Source: Bacillota bacterium (GTDB taxonomy: Bacteria; Bacillota_I; Bacilli_A; RF39; UBA660). Taken from it: a stretch of 7,085 nucleotides of DNA. The stretch's first letter is position 1. Every line of letters starts with the position of its first letter. The stretch covers positions 1-7,085 of the forward strand of contig JAGZRP010000037.1 of NCBI GenBank assembly GCA_018381595.1, written 5' to 3'. The position numbers and the translations under genes were made by a program. This document shows, one piece after another, positions 1 to 6,155 of this stretch. The notes under the pieces were generated by a model. The model saw only the letters and a list, made by a program, of their open reading frames with translations, did no database searches and was not told where the DNA came from.

Positions 1-1131
1 TATGCAAAATATCAAAATACATTGGCAACAATGCTTACCACTCAGTTAAATACCTATGCGACAATCGCACGTCTCAGAAATTATAATAGTGCCTTAGAAT
101 CTGCCATGGATGTGGATCATCTAAAGCCAACACTTTATCATAATTTAATAAAAGTAGTACATCGTTATCTTCCTTATTTACATCATTATTTTAAGTTGCG
201 AAAAGAAAGAAGTGGATATTCTGAATTTCACCTCTATGATAAAGGAGAACCATTTATTTCTACGATTCATAAAAAATATACCATTGATGAGGCAATTGAT
301 GAGGTATTAGAATCATTAAAACCACTGGGAGAGACATATGTTAGAGATTTGAAAAAGGGATATGATAGTAGATGGATTGATGGATATCCGCACAAAGGAA
401 AAAGAGGGGGAGCTTATTCTTGGGGAACGTATGCAACACATCCAATGATTCTTTTAAACTTTACAAATCAGGTGGATGATGTGAGAACACTTGCTCATGA
501 GTCTGGACATTCCATGCACCGTTATTACAGTTATCAAAACAATCCATATCAAACATCGAGTTATACAACCTTTCTAGCAGAAATTGCAAGTACAGTCAAT
601 GAATTACTATTATTAAACTATCAACTAGAACATGCAGAATCCAAAGAGGAAAAGTGTTCGATTGTTAATGATTTAATTACCCGTTATCAGGGAACTTTGT
701 TTACACAAACCATGTTTGCTGAGTTTGAACTTTGGTGTTATGAACAAATCGAACAGGGCTTGATTCCAACCGCAGGCGATATGAATCAAAAATATATGGA
801 ACTTTTAAAATTGTATTATGGGGACTCTGTTACGATTGATGAATACTATCAAACAGGTTGGTCTCGGATTCCTCATTTTTATAGAAATTTTTATGTTTAT
901 AAATATGCAACGGGAATTTCAATCGCAACTTCATTCACATCTCGTATTTTAAGTGGAACAGAAAATGCATTAGAAAATTATTACAAGTTTTTAAAAGCAG
1001 GTGGTAAGGATTATTCAGATAGAATTTTAAAAGAATCTGGTATTTGTGTAGATGACGAACAATTTATCATCGATGCATTAGATTACTTTAAAAAACAAGT
1101 AGAAACATTAGAAGATTTAATCAAAGAATAG
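1..1131 (+). CDS. pepF: Oligoendopeptidase F (M3B zinc metallopeptidase), 5'-truncated by window edge
   Basis: Cytoplasmic zinc endopeptidase of the M3B family, which cleaves short oligopeptides and probably recycles peptides from import or protein turnover. The frame is open from base 1 (YAKYQNTLATML...), and the first 376 visible residues align with roughly residue 225 onward of the complete paralog next door, so about 225 N-terminal residues lie upstream. A TTG at 22 is not a credible start: similarity continues through it. The zinc site is intact: HESGH at visible residues 166-170 (bases 496-510) and the third ligand Glu194 in AEIASTVNE. The GKRGGAYSWG segment lies before the zinc site, and the RIPHFY..FYVYKYATG substrate/transition-state segment (His at about 292) lies near the C-terminus. 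The X residues in HExxH are Ser-Gly, where the paralog has Leu-Gly. The gene ends in TAG, 9 bp before the second pepF. The family call is firm; substrate range cannot be read from sequence. Confidence 0.95.
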   Translation, partial: YAKYQNTLATMLTTQLNTYATIARLRNYNSALESAMDVDHLKPTLYHNLIKVVHRYLPYLHHYFKLRKERSGYSEFHLYDKGEPFISTIHKKYTIDEAIDEVLESLKPLGETYVRDLKKGYDSRWIDGYPHKGKRGGAYSWGTYATHPMILLNFTNQVDDVRTLAHESGHSMHRYYSYQNNPYQTSSYTTFLAEIASTVNELLLLNYQLEHAESKEEKCSIVNDLITRYQGTLFTQTMFAEFELWCYEQIEQGLIPTAGDMNQKYMELLKLYYGDSVTIDEYYQTGWSRIPHFYRNFYVYKYATGISIATSFTSRILSGTENALENYYKFLKAGGKDYSDRILKESGICVDDEQFIIDALDYFKKQVETLEDLIKE

Positions 1132-1136
1132 GAGAG
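1130..1136 (+). promoter_or_regulatory. Ribosome binding site of second pepF, overlapping upstream stop codon
   Basis: AGGAGAG begins on the second base of the TAG stop (1129-1131) of the first pepF. The GGAG core ends 6 bases before the ATG at 1141. Stop and Shine-Dalgarno overlap, so a terminating ribosome covers the initiation site of the next gene, which suggests translational coupling. No promoter fits in the 9-bp gap. Confidence 0.8.
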
Positions 1137-1140
1137 TCTT

Positions 1141-2946
1141 ATGGAAATGAAAAACAAACCACGTAGTGAGATGGATAAGAAGTATTTATGGGATTTAAGC
1201 TGTGTATTTAAAAGTGATGAAGATTGGTATCAAGCATTGGACGAAGTAAAAGAAATGATTAATTCTTATCAGAAATATCAAGATACTTTTATGGATAGTG
1301 CTAAAAATTTATATTATACATTAAAACTAGACCAAGAAGTGAGTCGTAAACTAGATTTATTAAACGTATATTCTAATTCAAAAAGTGATGAAGATAAAAG
1401 TAATAATACCTATTTAAAAATGAGTGGAGAACTCATGGATGTATATACCAAGGTATCCGTAAATTCTTCTTTTTTAGTACCGACATTATTAAAATATCAA
1501 TACTTAAAAATAGAAGAATATATGAAAGAAGAACCAAGACTCAAGGAATTTGAACATAGTTTGAAAGATGTTTATCGTTATAAACCATATGTACTTCCTG
1601 AAAATGAAGAAAAATTATTGTCTGAATTTTCAAAAGTATTTCAAAATTCATCAGAAACTTATGACATTTTTACAACATCCGATTTAGAATTTGGAAGTGT
1701 ATTATCTGATACTGGAGAAGAAATCGAATTAACGGATGCGAACTTTGGATATTATCTTCGTTCTAAGAATCGTGCTTTTCGTAAACGTGTGTTTGAAAAA
1801 GTATATGAGTCATATAAGCAATATTCCAATACCATTGCAACAACGCTTGCAGGGGTTGTAGATACCAGTATCATCGATGCGAGAATTCGTGGTTATCAAA
1901 ATAGTATGCAATCCTATTTGTTTCCGGATGAAGTGAATAGTGAAGTATATGATAATGTGATTAATTCTATCAATGAGGGTCTTCCTATTTTGATGAAATA
2001 TTTTCAATTAAAAAAAGATGTGTTAGGATTAGATGAATTACATATTTATGATACTTATGTTGATTTAGCACCTAACAATACAAATAAAGAATATACATTT
2101 GAAGAGGGAAAAGAACTCGTATTAGATGCCTTAAGTGTTTTAGGAGAAGATTATATCAAGAACTTGAATACAGCTTTTGATTCTAATTGGATCGATGTCT
2201 TTCCAAACAAAGGAAAACATGGAGGGGCTTATTCAGGTGGAAGTTATGATACACCACCATATGTTCTTTTGAATTATCTAGGAACGATGAATGATGTATC
2301 CACACTTGCTCATGAGTTAGGACACTCAATGCATAGTTATTATACAAGAACAAATAATCCATACGAAACAGGAGATTATTCTATCTTTGTTGCAGAAGTA
2401 GCAAGTACTGTAAATGAATTATTACTAGGCTTACATTTATTACAAGTAACCGAAGATGTGAATGAAAAAAAGAGTATTTTAGCACATCTTTTAGATATGT
2501 TTAAAGCAACCCTTTATCGTCAGACCATGTTTGCTGAGTTTGAAAAAAAGATTCACAAAGATGCAGAAGAGGGTATGATTTTAACCAGTGATTACTTATG
2601 TGATACTTATTATGAACTTGCCAAGAAATATCATGAACCAGTAGCGATTGCAGATAAAGAGATTCGCTATGAATGGGAAAGAATTCATCATTTCTTTACC
2701 CCATTTTATGTTTACAAATATGTAACAGGACTAGCAAGTGCTTGTAAAATTGTAACCGATATTTTATCTGAAAAAGAACAGGCAGTAGAACATTATATGG
2801 AATTCTTAAAATCAGGAAGTAAACAATCTCCAGTAGAAACATTGAAAATAGCTGGCGTTGATATTTTAAGTCGTGAGACAATGGAAAGTGCCATCAAATT
2901 ATTTGAACAATTGATTGAGGAGTTTCGAACATTAGAAAACAGTTAG
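1141..2946 (+). CDS. pepF: Oligoendopeptidase F (M3B zinc metallopeptidase), complete second copy
   Basis: Full-length paralog of the preceding gene, 601 residues, the usual size for PepF (about 600). The N-terminus has the familiar RSEMDKKYLWDLS opening, followed by the helical oligopeptidase F N-terminal region (roughly residues 110-185) and the M3 catalytic domain (roughly 205-590). Zinc ligands are HELGH at residues 391-395 and Glu419 in VAEVASTVNE. PNKGKHGGAYSGG starts at 355. RIHHFFTPFYVYKY (His516/517, Tyr523, Tyr525) forms the substrate and transition-state side of the cleft. The ATG at 1141 is preceded by GGAGAG at 1131-1136 with good spacing; the ATG at 1147 would be too far from it. 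By eye it is about half identical to its neighbour through the catalytic core, so this is an old duplication rather than a recent one. It is probably cotranscribed with pepF upstream and dnaJ downstream. Predicted cytoplasmic: no signal peptide. Confidence 0.96.
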   Translation: MEMKNKPRSEMDKKYLWDLSCVFKSDEDWYQALDEVKEMINSYQKYQDTFMDSAKNLYYTLKLDQEVSRKLDLLNVYSNSKSDEDKSNNTYLKMSGELMDVYTKVSVNSSFLVPTLLKYQYLKIEEYMKEEPRLKEFEHSLKDVYRYKPYVLPENEEKLLSEFSKVFQNSSETYDIFTTSDLEFGSVLSDTGEEIELTDANFGYYLRSKNRAFRKRVFEKVYESYKQYSNTIATTLAGVVDTSIIDARIRGYQNSMQSYLFPDEVNSEVYDNVINSINEGLPILMKYFQLKKDVLGLDELHIYDTYVDLAPNNTNKEYTFEEGKELVLDALSVLGEDYIKNLNTAFDSNWIDVFPNKGKHGGAYSGGSYDTPPYVLLNYLGTMNDVSTLAHELGHSMHSYYTRTNNPYETGDYSIFVAEVASTVNELLLGLHLLQVTEDVNEKKSILAHLLDMFKATLYRQTMFAEFEKKIHKDAEEGMILTSDYLCDTYYELAKKYHEPVAIADKEIRYEWERIHHFFTPFYVYKYVTGLASACKIVTDILSEKEQAVEHYMEFLKSGSKQSPVETLKIAGVDILSRETMESAIKLFEQLIEEFRTLENS

Positions 2947-2950
2947 GAAG
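2945..2950 (+). promoter_or_regulatory. Ribosome binding site deciding the dnaJ start
   Basis: AGGAAG starts inside the TAG stop (2944-2946) of the second pepF and lies 8 bases before the ATG at 2959. A GTG at 2950 is in frame but overlaps the last base of this site and so cannot use it. The protein starting at 2959 ([12 protein letters not shown]) is also the standard DnaJ N-terminus. The overlap repeats the arrangement between the two pepF genes. Confidence 0.8.
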
Positions 2951-2958
2951 TGAGTATT

Positions 2959-4083
2959 ATGAATAAACGTGATTATTATGAAATATTAGGTGTATCAAAA
3001 GATGCATCTGATGCAGAAATTAAAAGTGCTTTTCGTAAACTGGCAAAGAAGTATCATCCCGATGTTTCTAAAGAACCAGATGCAGCAGAAAAGTTTAAAG
3101 AAGCGCAAGAAGCATATGCGGTATTAAGTGATAAAGAAAAACGTAGTCAATATGACCGTTATGGTCATGCCGCATTCCAAGGTGCAAATGGTAGTGCAGG
3201 GGGAGGATATGACTTCTCTGGCTTTGACTTTAGTGATATTTTTGGAGATATCTTTGGTGGCGGATTCGGCTTTGACTTTGGTGGTGGAAGAGGAAATGCG
3301 AATCGCCCTACCAAAGGAAGAGATCGTCTCATTCATATTGATTTAACATTCGAAGAAGCTGCTTTTGGTTGTAAGAAAACAATCAATGTTGAAGTATATG
3401 ATACTTGTAGCGAATGTCATGGAGATGGAGGACATGGAAAAGAAACCTGTTCTTACTGTCATGGAAGTGGTTTTGTAACAGAAGAACAACGTACGATGTT
3501 TGGGACCTTCATGAGTAAATCATCATGTTCTCATTGTAATGGAAAAGGGAGTGTTTTCTCATCTACTTGTAAAAAATGCCATGGACTTGGAAAGATAAAA
3601 TCAAAAAAAGACATTGAAGTAAAAGTTCCAGCTGGAGTCAATACAGACGATCAGTTACGTATTTCAGGTAAGGGAGAAGCAGGAAGTAATGGAGGACCAA
3701 ATGGAGATATTTATATCCAATTTAGAGTCTTAGAACATGACTTATTTATTCGTGATGAAAATGATATTTATTTGAAAGTGCCAATTACCATTACAGAAGC
3801 GATGCTTGGATGTAAAAAAGAAATCCCAACATTACATGGAAACGTTGTATTAACCATTCCGGCAGGAAGTAATACCAATGATAAACACCGTCTGAAAGGA
3901 AAAGGCGTGAAAGACGCTAATTCTTCTCGTATGGGAGATATGTATGTCCTTTTAAATGTTGTAGTACCAAAGAAATTATCACGTGATCAGAAAAAATTAG
4001 TAGAACAATTAGCACAAACAAAATTAGACGATGATAGTGAATTTAAAACATTTCAAAAGTTTGTAAAACAAAACGATAAGTAA
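2959..4083 (+). CDS. dnaJ: Chaperone protein DnaJ (Hsp40, type I)
   Basis: Co-chaperone that binds unfolded protein and stimulates the DnaK ATPase in the cytoplasm. The 374 residues contain every type I element in order. The J domain spans residues 4-68 with the catalytic HPD at 33-35. The Gly/Phe-rich region spans about 80-112, with a doubled DIF motif (DIFGDIF, 93-99). Four CXXCXGXG zinc-finger repeats begin at C150, C164, C190 and C204 and form two Zn sites. The two C-terminal beta-barrel substrate domains and dimerisation tail follow (about 215-374). The gap between repeats one and two is 14 residues Cys to Cys, about three shorter than in E. coli DnaJ as I recall it; the zinc ligands are all present. 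The start was set at ATG 2959 from the RBS and the family N-terminus. It is the last gene of the pepF-pepF-dnaJ cluster and is followed at once by a terminator. No CIRCE operator precedes it, so any heat-shock control must act at a promoter upstream of the window. Confidence 0.98.
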   Translation: MNKRDYYEILGVSKDASDAEIKSAFRKLAKKYHPDVSKEPDAAEKFKEAQEAYAVLSDKEKRSQYDRYGHAAFQGANGSAGGGYDFSGFDFSDIFGDIFGGGFGFDFGGGRGNANRPTKGRDRLIHIDLTFEEAAFGCKKTINVEVYDTCSECHGDGGHGKETCSYCHGSGFVTEEQRTMFGTFMSKSSCSHCNGKGSVFSSTCKKCHGLGKIKSKKDIEVKVPAGVNTDDQLRISGKGEAGSNGGPNGDIYIQFRVLEHDLFIRDENDIYLKVPITITEAMLGCKKEIPTLHGNVVLTIPAGSNTNDKHRLKGKGVKDANSSRMGDMYVLLNVVVPKKLSRDQKKLVEQLAQTKLDDDSEFKTFQKFVKQNDK

Positions 4084-4110
4084 AAGAGGTGTCCTAAGAC
4101 ACTTTTTTCT
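4084..4110 (+). terminator. Rho-independent terminator after dnaJ
   Basis: GTGTC (4089-4093), loop CTAA, GACAC (4098-4102), then a run of six T. The stem can be extended by A-T and G-T pairs between the purine-rich AAAAGAG before it and the T run after it. It begins directly after the dnaJ stop and closes the pepF-pepF-dnaJ transcript. Confidence 0.85.
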
Positions 4111-4117
4111 TTGCTTA

Positions 4118-4136
4118 ATTTTTCCTTTGGAAAAAT
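4118..4136. repeat. Perfect 8-bp inverted repeat in intergenic region
   Basis: ATTTTTCC (4118-4125), a 3-base spacer TTT, then GGAAAAAT (4129-4136). No T run follows it on either strand, so it is not an ordinary terminator. It lies between the dnaJ terminator and the promoter of the surface-protein gene. It could be a protein-binding palindrome or a read-through hairpin; nothing in the sequence decides. Confidence 0.45.
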
Positions 4137-4149
4137 GGTGGAAAATAAC

Positions 4150-4169
4150 TTGATAATATATTTGATAAT
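4150..4169 (+). repeat. Direct repeat TTGATAAT, 12-bp period, upstream of promoter
   Basis: TTGATAAT occurs at 4150-4157 and again at 4162-4169, so the copies are about one helical turn apart on the same DNA face. They sit about 28-45 bp upstream of the extended -10 element of the next gene, where an activator would bind. The tract is AT-rich, so a chance repeat is possible. Confidence 0.4.
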
Positions 4170-4173
4170 TACC

Positions 4174-4202
4174 TTTTCTAAAATGAATATCGGTGTTATA
4201 AT
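4174..4202 (+). promoter_or_regulatory. Extended -10 promoter of the surface-protein gene
   Basis: TATAAT at 4197-4202 is a perfect -10 hexamer preceded by TGT (4194-4196), giving the extended -10 form TGNTATAAT. At 17-bp spacing the -35 position reads TTTTCT (4174-4179), a poor match to TTGACA. Transcription would start near 4209, giving a leader of about 60 bases before the GTG at 4271. A 5-bp inverted repeat (GTAAC 4220-4224, GTTAC 4231-4235) falls in that leader. Confidence 0.7.
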
Positions 4203-4256
4203 GTAGGTAGAATAGACGAGTAACCATTTTGTTACACACTCTTTGAGCAGTATTAG

Positions 4257-4262
4257 AGGAGG
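4257..4262 (+). promoter_or_regulatory. Strong ribosome binding site supporting a GTG start
   Basis: A perfect AGGAGG lies 8 bases before the GTG at 4271. No other start codon in the neighbourhood fits both this site and the Lys/Arg-rich beginning of a signal-anchor sequence. Confidence 0.85.
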
Positions 4263-4270
4263 AAAATAGG

Positions 4271-5581
4271 GTGAAAAGAAACATAAGAAGTGATAAAACG
4301 AGACAGTATTATCTACTAGGAATGATAATGATTATTGCAATTTTAGGAGTAGGAATTGGGTATGCAGTTTTAACACAAAACTTAAACATTTCAGGAACCG
4401 CAAATATCTCATCTAGTTGGGATATTCTATTTACAACCATAACCGAAGGAACCCTAACAAATGCGAAAACAATTAGTAAAAGCATCACAGACGGAACGAG
4501 TTTAACATTAAATGTAGAATTAAATCAACCAGGAGCAAGTGCGACTTATAATGTAACGGTTTCTAACAGAGGTAGTTTTGATGCAACATTGGCGAGTATT
4601 TCTGATGTAGAAGAAGGAAATAATGCCAATCCAAAATCAATTCAATACAGTGTAGAAGGGATTACAGCAGGAGATAGTTTACTATCTAATACAGAGCAAA
4701 CATTTCAAGTCATTGTCACATGGGATAAAAATATAGATATTTCTAGTGACCATATGGAAAAAGAAATTAAAGTGACTTTAAATTATGAACAAAGAACAGA
4801 AGTTCCAACCCCAACTCCAGTGACTAAAACAGGAATTGAATTACTAACGAGTAAAAATGTTTTGGGAAATGCAGATGGATTATTTTCAGATAATTATGGA
4901 AACATTCGTTATCGTGGTTCGAAAGCAGAAGTAAAAAATAATGTGACATTTAATGGGGAAAATTGGAACATCATTGGTGTTGTAAATGGAAATTTAAAAT
5001 TAATAAAAACAGAACCATATACAAAATCTACTTGGGGATATAGTAATAATTGGAATAACTCTCAATTACGCTATTCATTTAGTAGTTATTTTAGTTCTTT
5101 AAATTCTGTATCACAAGGACTCGTAGAAAACAAATACTTCCGTGTTTCTGCTATCCCTGACTTAAATGGACATATGGCTAGTATGATTTATAATGAAGAA
5201 GAAAGTTCTGGGACTTGTAGTGGATGTCCTATCATGTATCAGCAAAATGTTGGATTAATGAGTCCAAGTGATTATGGATATGCAGCAAGAAGTAGTTGTA
5301 GACAAGAGTTAGCACAATATCATGCCGATGCGAATTGTTCCACAGAAGGAAACTGGTTATATTTGAATAAAGGATATGATTCTGAATCTACTCAGTGGCT
5401 TATGAATCCTTATTCAGGAAATACAACCGGAGGAACTGTAGTGACAGGAACAGGTGAAGTAAAAACCAATGTTCCAGTTACATCATCTTATCAAATTAGA
5501 CCTGTTATTTATTTAAAAACAAGTGTATTAATTACAAATGGAGATGGTACATTAGAAAATCCATATATCCTAAGTATGTAA
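4271..5581 (+). CDS. Exported surface protein: TasA/camelysin-like N-domain plus Cys-containing C-terminal module
   Basis: A 436-residue protein, probably held on the outside of the membrane. Residues 1-13 are basic (MKRNIRSDKTRQ) and 14-33 form one hydrophobic segment ending GVGIGYA, a signal anchor or a signal peptide cleaved after GYA. The motif YAVLTQNLNISGTANISSSW (31-50) and the following beta-rich region to about 173 match the TasA/camelysin-like domain seen in many Firmicutes surface proteins. A TEVPTPTPVTK linker (177-186) leads to a second module (about 187-436) with NWNIIGVVNG, GLMSPSDYGYA (328-338), WLMNPYSGN (376-384), IRPVIYL (409-415) and a GDGTLENPYIL ending. I recall this ending from a DUF6273-like family of uncultured gut Bacilli. 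Four Cys (316, 319, 343, 356), the first two as CSGC, suggest extracellular disulfides. There is no LPXTG sorting signal and no SipW-like peptidase gene nearby. It is monocistronic, with its own promoter and terminator. Role unknown; adhesion or matrix is a guess. Confidence 0.85.
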   Translation: MKRNIRSDKTRQYYLLGMIMIIAILGVGIGYAVLTQNLNISGTANISSSWDILFTTITEGTLTNAKTISKSITDGTSLTLNVELNQPGASATYNVTVSNRGSFDATLASISDVEEGNNANPKSIQYSVEGITAGDSLLSNTEQTFQVIVTWDKNIDISSDHMEKEIKVTLNYEQRTEVPTPTPVTKTGIELLTSKNVLGNADGLFSDNYGNIRYRGSKAEVKNNVTFNGENWNIIGVVNGNLKLIKTEPYTKSTWGYSNNWNNSQLRYSFSSYFSSLNSVSQGLVENKYFRVSAIPDLNGHMASMIYNEEESSGTCSGCPIMYQQNVGLMSPSDYGYAARSSCRQELAQYHADANCSTEGNWLYLNKGYDSESTQWLMNPYSGNTTGGTVVTGTGEVKTNVPVTSSYQIRPVIYLKTSVLITNGDGTLENPYILSM

Positions 5582-5583
5582 AC

Positions 5584-5614
5584 AAGATATCTCAAAAAGA
5601 GATATCTTTTCTTT
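5584..5614 (+). terminator. Rho-independent terminator after the surface-protein gene
   Basis: Perfect 10-bp stem AAGATATCTC (5584-5593) / GAGATATCTT (5599-5608) with an AAAAA loop, running into TTCTTTT. It starts 3 bases after the TAA stop. The minus strand lacks a T run after the stem, so it acts in the plus direction only. Confidence 0.9.
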
Positions 5615-5631
5615 TAGAAACTTATCATGAT

Positions 5632-5672
5632 TTGTGATTCAAAAAATTGTGATATAATGAATCGTAGAGGTG
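5632..5672 (+). promoter_or_regulatory. Extended -10 promoter and RBS of the ASCH-domain gene
   Basis: TATAAT at 5653-5658 is preceded by TGA (5650-5652), so this is another TGNTATAAT extended -10. The nearest -35-like hexamer, TTGTGA (5632-5637), has only a 15-bp spacer; at 17 bp the sequence is ATTTGT. The expected start of transcription is near 5665, and AGAGGTG (5666-5672) is the Shine-Dalgarno for the ATG at 5679, so the leader is only about 14 bases. The inverted repeat GATTCA (5636-5641) / TGAATC (5658-5663) flanks the -10 element and could be an operator. Confidence 0.65.
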
Positions 5673-5678
5673 TAATAG

Positions 5679-6131
5679 ATGAGGTTTGATAGAGAACATG
5701 CAATCATTTTAATGACTATGGATTATGAATATACGAGACAAATATTTGATGGATATAAACAATATGAATTTCGAACAACACCATTTCCAGAAGAATTATT
5801 TGATAGAAACATCTATATTTATACGAAAAACAAAGTCAAAGAAATTAAAGGATATATTCGTTTTTCTAGTTATATTTATGGGGATGTGAAAACAATTATT
5901 GAAAAAACAGGAAATGAAAAGAGCTTAGCTCGTAATGATATTATTGCTTATTTTGGAAGAAACTTTAAAACTTGTTATGCATTAAGAGTAGGAGAAATCC
6001 ATCGCTTTAAAAAGCCAATCTCATTTGAAGCAATTAAAAAAGTAAAAAAAGACTTACGAGTATCTAAAGATTATAAATATGTTTATCCAACAGATCCACT
6101 TCATAAATTGATTACAGAATGGGAAAAATAA
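5679..6131 (+). CDS. ASCH (PUA-like) domain protein
   Basis: A 150-residue soluble cytoplasmic protein made almost entirely of one ASCH domain, a PUA-like beta-barrel expected to bind RNA or modified nucleotides. Seen here: the IILMTMDYEYTRQIFDGYKQ opening (9-28), with the signature G25-x-K27-x-x-E30-x-R32 in GYKQYEFR. A YIYTKNKVKEIKGYIRF strand pair (46-62), ARNDIIAYFGR (84-94) and CYALRVGEIHRFKKPI (99-114) then complete the barrel as in family members. The short C-terminal tail (DPLHKLITEW) is less conserved. E. coli YqfB, the ASCH amidohydrolase for N4-acetylcytidine, uses a K-x-x-T motif as I recall; here that Thr position is Glu, so the YqfB reaction should not be transferred. It has its own promoter and RBS, and converges on uvsE with a shared terminator. 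Its biological role is unknown; the fold assignment is by motif recall. Confidence 0.82.
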   Translation: MRFDREHAIILMTMDYEYTRQIFDGYKQYEFRTTPFPEELFDRNIYIYTKNKVKEIKGYIRFSSYIYGDVKTIIEKTGNEKSLARNDIIAYFGRNFKTCYALRVGEIHRFKKPISFEAIKKVKKDLRVSKDYKYVYPTDPLHKLITEWEK

Positions 6132-6155
6132 AAACCGATAAATATCGGCTTTTAT
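6130..6155. terminator. Bidirectional terminator between convergent genes
   Basis: CCGAT (6135-6139), loop AAAT, ATCGG (6144-6148). On the plus strand it is followed by CTTTTATTTT; on the minus strand the A run before it becomes TTTTTATTTTT. It lies 3 bases beyond the stop of both genes (TAA ending at 6131 on plus, TAA at 6154-6152 on minus), so a single short hairpin serves both. Confidence 0.85.

Noticed and set aside
22..1131. A start codon (TTG at 22) for the first pepF
   Set aside because: The frame is open to base 1, and the residues before and after the TTG match the interior of the complete paralog. The gene is truncated by the window rather than starting there.
1810..2007. Minus-strand frame of 65 codons inside the second pepF
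   Set aside because: It lies wholly within a well-supported gene and has no recognisable protein or family length. It is a chance frame in AT-rich DNA.
2696..2881. Minus-strand frame of 61 codons inside the second pepF
   Set aside because: Antisense to the conserved C-terminal catalytic region of PepF, with no independent support.
3124..3346. Overlapping frames on both strands inside dnaJ (3124-3336 minus, 3128-3346 plus)
   Set aside because: They arise from the Gly/Phe-repeat coding bias of dnaJ; the products are low complexity and match nothing.
4084..4270. Riboswitch or small RNA in the intergenic region upstream of the surface-protein gene
   Set aside because: The leader from the predicted start to the GTG is only about 60 bases and has one weak 5-bp hairpin. 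No known riboswitch core or second terminator was recognised.
4024..4284. Minus-strand frame of 86 codons across the dnaJ end and the intergenic region
   Set aside because: It reads through the dnaJ terminator and the plus-strand promoter in antisense. The product resembles no family, and the region is better explained as regulatory.
5390..5581. Variable region of a diversity-generating retroelement at the 3' end of the surface-protein gene
   Set aside because: The IRPVIYL ending recalls FGE/C-type-lectin variable proteins. However, the codons are not enriched for AAC/AAT at exposed positions, and no template repeat or reverse transcriptase is in the window.
5540..5581. LPXTG-type sortase signal at the surface-protein C-terminus
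   Set aside because: The C-terminus ends in NPYILSM, with no LPXTG-like motif, hydrophobic segment or basic tail.
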